From Hydractinia symbiolongicarpus (lineage: Eukaryota; Cnidaria; Hydrozoa; Anthoathecata; Hydractiniidae), in contig NC_079876.1 of assembly GCF_029227915.1 (NCBI RefSeq), positions 32,779,828-32,843,827 on the forward strand: a DNA stretch of 64,000 bases. The letters are read 5' to 3'. Positions 58,815 through 64,000 of this stretch are shown one piece after another. How positions within the stretch are numbered: position 1 is the stretch's first letter; each line of letters begins with the position of its first letter. The translations under genes were made by a program, and so were the position numbers. The notes below the pieces were generated by a model that had not been told where the DNA came from, did not search any database, and saw nothing but the letters and a program-made list of their open reading frames with translations.

Positions 58815-59610
58815 TATTAAAAAATATTAAATGGTCTAAGTTATCGTTTATAAATCAGGGACACTACGTCCAATTGAAAAATGTTTTTTCATAATCTAAC
58901 CATAAAATATACACATTAACTTAACTTAATTATAAATTATCTCTAGTGTAAAAAGTGGAGTTTAATTTCATTGAGATGCTGTTGTATCGCTGCTCATGGT
59001 TATTGCTGCTGCGTGATTATACTAGATTGTCGCGTGATAAAGGTATGTGCCTACGAACATTTTATTGGATGGATCCATCCAATCCGATATTGATACATTG
59101 CGACTCCGTCATACTGATGTCCTTTCAATTCAGAGATTGCATTCATACCTGCAGAACTTTAGAAAATTTCACTAACTTAAGTTTTTGTTGGTAATATAAG
59201 AAATTACAAGCAACTACAATATCATGGAGACGAATATTCAAGAAATTAAGTTGCTGGTGGTGATAATAATTGTAAAAGTATATTTTTACACCACATTCAA
59301 TCTATAAAAGGATACACCTGTTTTGTCAGGTCTTTTTTGTTGGCTAGCCAATAGTGCTAAGGAGAGGAACTAAATTATTAAGTACCTACTACAACGCATT
59401 GTTAGTTTCCATTGACGGGGTGGTGTCTTTCATTTCGTGGATGTTTAGTATTTCTGCACCTACTGTAGACCGGTAGGTGAAGTTGATTGATTAAATGCTT
59501 TAGCTAACTAATTGTACACATTTTAATAGTGGTGCTATTAAATTATTTAGTGTGGCAGTTTCATCCACACTAATTCGTGAAGTATATCTATAGTTAAGAA
59601 ATAACTACCG

Positions 59611-60844
59611 CATGGCGTATGCACGTTCAATAATATTTATTTTTTGAAAGACATTCCCATATTTCCGTAATTTTATTAATAATAATGATTTTACTAGGGC
59701 TAGTTCAATTTGTTCAATTTCTAATAACCAACGTAAGTTGATGATTTATATACCACAATAACGACCAAAACGTTGCCACAGTGCGGGTTTTTGATTGCAA
59801 GAGCCGTATAGTACTAAAGCCTTACTGTAACACCCAGAACTTTCCAAATTATGTATTAATCAACTAATTCTAAGCGAGAAGTTTTAATATCTGATCAAGG
59901 TAAAAATTAACTAAAGGATAATTCTAACGAAAGTTATAGTATTTTCCAATTGTAAGTAAGTATTTTAGAGATTTGAGTAGTTCCTTCAACAAGTGGTCAA
60001 TTTAACATTCCGGTGTCTAATAAATATAATAATAAGCATAATAACATAATATCATAACTATGCAGCAAAGCAAAATTAAACCGGAATTTAGCACAATCGA
60101 AATTGTTTTATTTTTGTTTTGTCGATAACATTTGTTTTTCGATAGCATTATCTGTGTAGTGTTTTGGTGATCATGAAACTGCATCACTGACATATTTGAA
60201 AATATTAAAAGAATTTTTATCTTATAGCCTTTAGAACAAACAAAAATTCGACAATATTATCAATGCTACTACTGTTGTGTGCCTGATAAAAAAAACTTTA
60301 CTTAAAAAAAATAATTTTTTTTTACCTTCTTACTATTTTCCTGTCAGCATTTTATGTTTTTTTTGTTACATTTTATTTTTTTGTGCTATGTTTTTGGAAC
60401 TCTTCTTATTTTTTCCATATTTTAATTTTTTGAATTATGTGTCTTTTTAATTTTTGTCCATGAATACGATCAACGTTTGTTTTAATCAAGGACTGACAAC
60501 GAATTCCTTTCTATACATGATAATTGTAAAATTAGTTCATCACCAAGTAATCAAGCGCAACACAAAGATGTCATGGAGACTGTGAAGAAGTAAGGTGCTG
60601 TAATGGAGCAGATTTGTTGAAGTTATAACTCGAGTTATAACTTCAAATCGAGTTTACAGTTAATATAAGCTGAAGTGAAACAAATATGCGAATGTAATTG
60701 CACAATCTGAGAAACATATTACTTAATAAAAATGCGTAACTAGTTCATAATATTTTAAATTCAAAACAATCCTGGCAAGGCATTGCATAATTATATTGTA
60801 ATGACGTATTGGCGCGCTATCCGGTCATGACTAAATGAAACAGT
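59611..60844. other. Copy B-specific segment
   Basis: Copy A has only about 71 unrelated bases here (43,920-43,990). No inverted ends, target duplication or coding frame was recognised. It contains the 30-bp palindrome at 60,617. Confidence 0.6.
60617..60646. repeat. Perfect 30-bp palindrome
   Basis: TTGAAGTTATAACTC followed directly by its reverse complement, centred on CTCGAG, with no loop. Confidence 0.9.
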
Positions 60845-61860
60845 AACAAGTGATGTCATCAACTTTTTTCTATCGTTATTCTTGGTAGCGGTGGTTGTAG
60901 TGTTGACACAGACACGATGTATGGTATCTTTGCTCGCATGAAAATGGAAAGCTGCCATGAGTTTTGACAGGTACATGTTTACATAATACATTAATCTACT
61001 TTCCGTTATAATTAAAATATTGATAAACGTTTTAAGTAAAATCAGCCATTAAATTGTTTGGTGTTGGCAGCTTAGTCATCGCTTGATGAGCTTACATGAA
61101 AAGCCAAAAAATATTTTTGCCTTAGATTATTCGAAAAAGACTCTGAGGTATATCTTAAGTGCGCGTTCCTAATGTTTAGGAGAATTGAAAACTATTTTGC
61201 TTTTTTGTTTCTTCCACATTGCATTTTTGTCCTAAATGTTTATAACCTGTAACTAAAAGAAAGTTTTTTATATTCTTTTTTGTATCTTGACCGTAATTCA
61301 GAACGTACGAAAAGAATTAATAAATACCGCGGACTAATAATGTATTTTAATCAATTTGAATCCTTTTGAACCGTCCAAAATAAGAAGGTTTTGACTTGAC
61401 TTTTTCAGTCATCAGTCTTCCAGTTCCAGTTTATGTATTTCATTTGATATTGCATGTAAAGATCAAATCTTCAATGCATTTCTCTAGAAATGAAAACAAG
61501 TGTTTCAACAAGGGATGACTTTACATTTAATACGGATAGTTTCATATTGTTTTTGAAAATAGTGTGCAAATCATTACTTACTTTTAGCTTGTGATTAAAT
61601 TTAAAATTAGATTTTATGATGTTAATAAACACATTCTCAACAACTCTTTGGATAAGCTAATTTTCACTGTTAAAATAGATGGATATTTGCAATAAGGATT
61701 ATTACTTCTTTTAGATTTTGATTTATGAACGAAATAATTGTATTTGACAGTAACTCTAATGTGTAAAAGTGAAAAAAAAACTTGACAGCATCTGTGTAAT
61801 TTCATCAATGGGCTCAACATTACACGTCTGAGTTAATATCGTCCTATACGGAAACTGCAG

Positions 61861-61977
61861 AAAAATTTAGAGCCTCTCACGAACTTAAACCTCAATCAAG
61901 GTGAAGAAGATGAATATTATATTTTGCATGAAACTTCTATAACAAGGCACCTGTACCAACTGCGCCAGGCTACCTGA
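61861..61977 (+). other. Candidate terminal exon with tyrosine tail, copy B
   Basis: Same length and acceptor as 45,011-45,127; reads NLNQGEEDEYYILHETSITR, then HLYQLRQAT and TGA. The YxxL spacing (YYIL) is retained. Confidence 0.35.
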
Positions 61978-64000
61978 AAATTTGATTTCAAGTTTAAATA
62001 AATCAAACGTAGGTATTGGAGTTTCGACTAAATGTGTTAGAGAAAAAAAATTTTCCTATTAATCGTTGTATTTTTATTTAATTTAATTTATTTTCTCTAT
62101 TTAGTGTGTGAACATTTCAACATGCAAACAATTTTGCACAGTCGTTACAATTTTTAAAGAAAACGAATCAATTTAGATTTAACAGATACTGCGCTTCTCT
62201 GTCACAATGGCAAGATCAAATTCTATGCAAGGTGATAATATTTTTTGTTATCAATTTTGTTCTTAAAATTTTAACCCGAAATATCTGATATTCTGATAAA
62301 AAATGTTCTTATAACAAATTTGTGCAAAGTTTCAAAAATGTGTAGCTACTTAATTTATAACATGTTTTAGTTCGATGAGTATCAAGATCAGTTATACCGT
62401 CCTAACCATCATCTCAGTTCTTTCCAGAAAAAAGAAATTTTCTTCAAGATCTGTATGCTTTTGCATACTGAAATTTAAACTTCAATTTTTTATGTGCGTA
62501 CAAATCTGGCGCACAAACAACTGATTTAGCACAAAAATTACACACCATTACACACAAGCATGTACCGTTCCCCACATTGCTACCACGCCACTAACTGTAC
62601 ATAGTAAAAATTAACAGAAGAAATTCAGCCGTTTCAATCTAAATATTACCATGACAGAAAAACCGTGTATGTAATGTGCGCCTACTACTGGTGCTAGTGA
62701 TGGTCCTAAGTGGTTTCTTAAATAGTTTTGAAGCTGCATCTAGATTTCATTTGAGAATATTTCATTAGGCCGTGTTATATTAAGCAAATATCACACATCG
62801 ATCTAAAGGTTAATTAACATGTCCAACAAAATCAAATGTGTTTAACAACTTGTAATTTAAAAGCCAAATCTAAATACTTACTTTGCCATGCCTAAATCAT
62901 TGCCGTATGTTGCATATCTACCACAATACTTCAATTCAAAATATTAAAAGGACAGCTTGTCATAATTTATAATAAAGAAAATCAATCATTTTGATATTAT
63001 GTATCAAAAAACAGCGCCAGCGTGCCGAGTATGATAATATTGCAGCATTTTATAATTTTTTGGGACGATCATACCGTAACATATGTGAGCATTAATTTAA
63101 CTTTGTTTACATTTAGGTTTATTATAACGACATCTACCATTTCGTAGCGTTGAAAGCAGTAACAACGGAAAAATGTACTTTTACAGTTTATGAAATTCTT
63201 CTCTAAAATATACACCGTATATTTTATAAGAGTAGTGTTTTGTGGTTTCAGCCTTGATGTTCTTAACTTTCTGGAAAAATACTATCTCAATTGTTCTTAA
63301 CATATTCTTAGCATGGCTATGGCCTAAAGATATATAATGCTTTAGTATAGGACTAGCCAAATTGCTGTGGAATAACGTCTCTTTGTCCCATTTTTGTAAC
63401 TAAACTGCAGAAAAAAGAGAAAAAGCCCTGGAATCGAGATTTCTCACAATGTCTATTACTCTATACTTATACCCGCTGAAACTATATAAGGTTGTCTCCA
63501 GTTTATATAAATTCTTCTTTAGGATGTACGTGCTGTTTTTAAAAGAATAGTGTGTTTTCGTTTCAGCCTCCCTGTTCTTATATAATGTTTTAATAAAATA
63601 AAGGCTGCTATAACTTGCTATACCGAGTAAAAAATTAAAAGCTACAGAAAATTACTTTTTACAGTTTATATAACTTTTCTCTTGAGGATGTACTCGCTAT
63701 TTTTATAAGAATAGTGTGTTTTCGTTTAGTCTCCATGTTTTTATATAATGTATATAAAAACATAATATATAATAATAAAACAAAGACTGCTATAACTTAA
63801 ATATGCTGTTCTATGCAAGGTAATAATATTCTTTGTTATTAATTTTGTTCGAAAGGTTGTAAGCCTAAATCTCTCATATTCTGATAGAAACCATTCTTAT
63901 AACAAATGTGAGTAAAAGTTCAATGTGTAATTTGTTTTTATTGAACATGTTTAAGTCCAATCAGAATCAAAATCAGTTGAAATATCTTGCACATCATATA

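Larger units (their letters stand above)
50238..64000 (+). repeat. Tandem segmental duplication, copy B (cut by window end)
   Basis: Collinear with copy A up to about 48,060 of that copy. Differences include an extra AT-rich block (50,284-50,800), an extra Helitron unit, a 1.23-kb segment at 59,611-60,844, and a missing segment of about 990 bp near 62,548. Confidence 0.92.

Noticed and set aside
35368-64000. Possibility that copies A and B are one allelic pair joined in assembly
   Set aside because: Not ruled out, but both copies sit in direct order with sizeable private segments and a clean junction, so I report a tandem duplication and list read depth as the test.

Overview
The window looks like nuclear DNA of an AT-rich invertebrate, most likely a cnidarian and perhaps a hydrozoan. 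The evidence is small exons bounded by GT/AG sites, long AT-rich introns, remnants of Helitron, hAT, integrase-core and non-LTR elements, and HECT and integrase fragments of types I associate with cnidarian genomes. The taxon is an inference; no rRNA, tRNA, CRISPR array or bacterial operon structure is visible. Most of the sequence is repeats and decayed mobile elements with a few genes between them.

Positions 1-10,025: a Helitron 3' end (about 1,430-2,111), then a 7-kb inverted duplication (arms 1,988-4,265 and 5,035-8,960). Each arm carries a divergently transcribed intronless gene for a 164-residue protein whose C-terminus resembles the PC4 coactivator fold. The right arm was later entered by a complete 1.63-kb Helitron (6,583-8,214); the left arm preserves the empty A^T site. 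A decayed non-LTR reverse transcriptase abuts the right arm.

Positions 10,183-16,700: a broken HECT-type (G2E3-like) ubiquitin ligase gene whose last exon is split by a 2.8-kb hAT element with an 8-bp target duplication. Then come small minus-strand ORFs and first-exon candidates, and a minus-strand integrase-core pseudogene.

Positions 17,355-26,723: the best gene of the window, an eight-exon plus-strand model (415 residues). It has an ATG-only first exon, a long polyglutamine tract, a basic/acidic middle, a short coiled coil and a proline-rich tail. An 87-nt in-frame GT-AG segment in the last exon could be an exitron.

Positions 26,100-35,367: gene-poor DNA with a 94-codon minus-strand ORF, a 125-bp minisatellite, an 820-bp tandem repeat, a decayed minus-strand ORF and a MITE with hAT-like termini.

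Positions 35,368-64,000: a 14.87-kb tandem segmental duplication (copy A 35,368-50,237; copy B from 50,238 past the window end), a few percent diverged by eye. Each copy holds a roughly 50-bp minisatellite, a Helitron (2 internal units in A, 3 in B), older internal duplications, and several possible exons on both strands. Three minus-strand exon candidates are all phase 1-1, the class typical of extracellular-domain genes. Plus-strand segments include a transmembrane-like stretch and a tyrosine-containing tail. I cannot name these genes; an allorecognition-like or other receptor family is a speculation.
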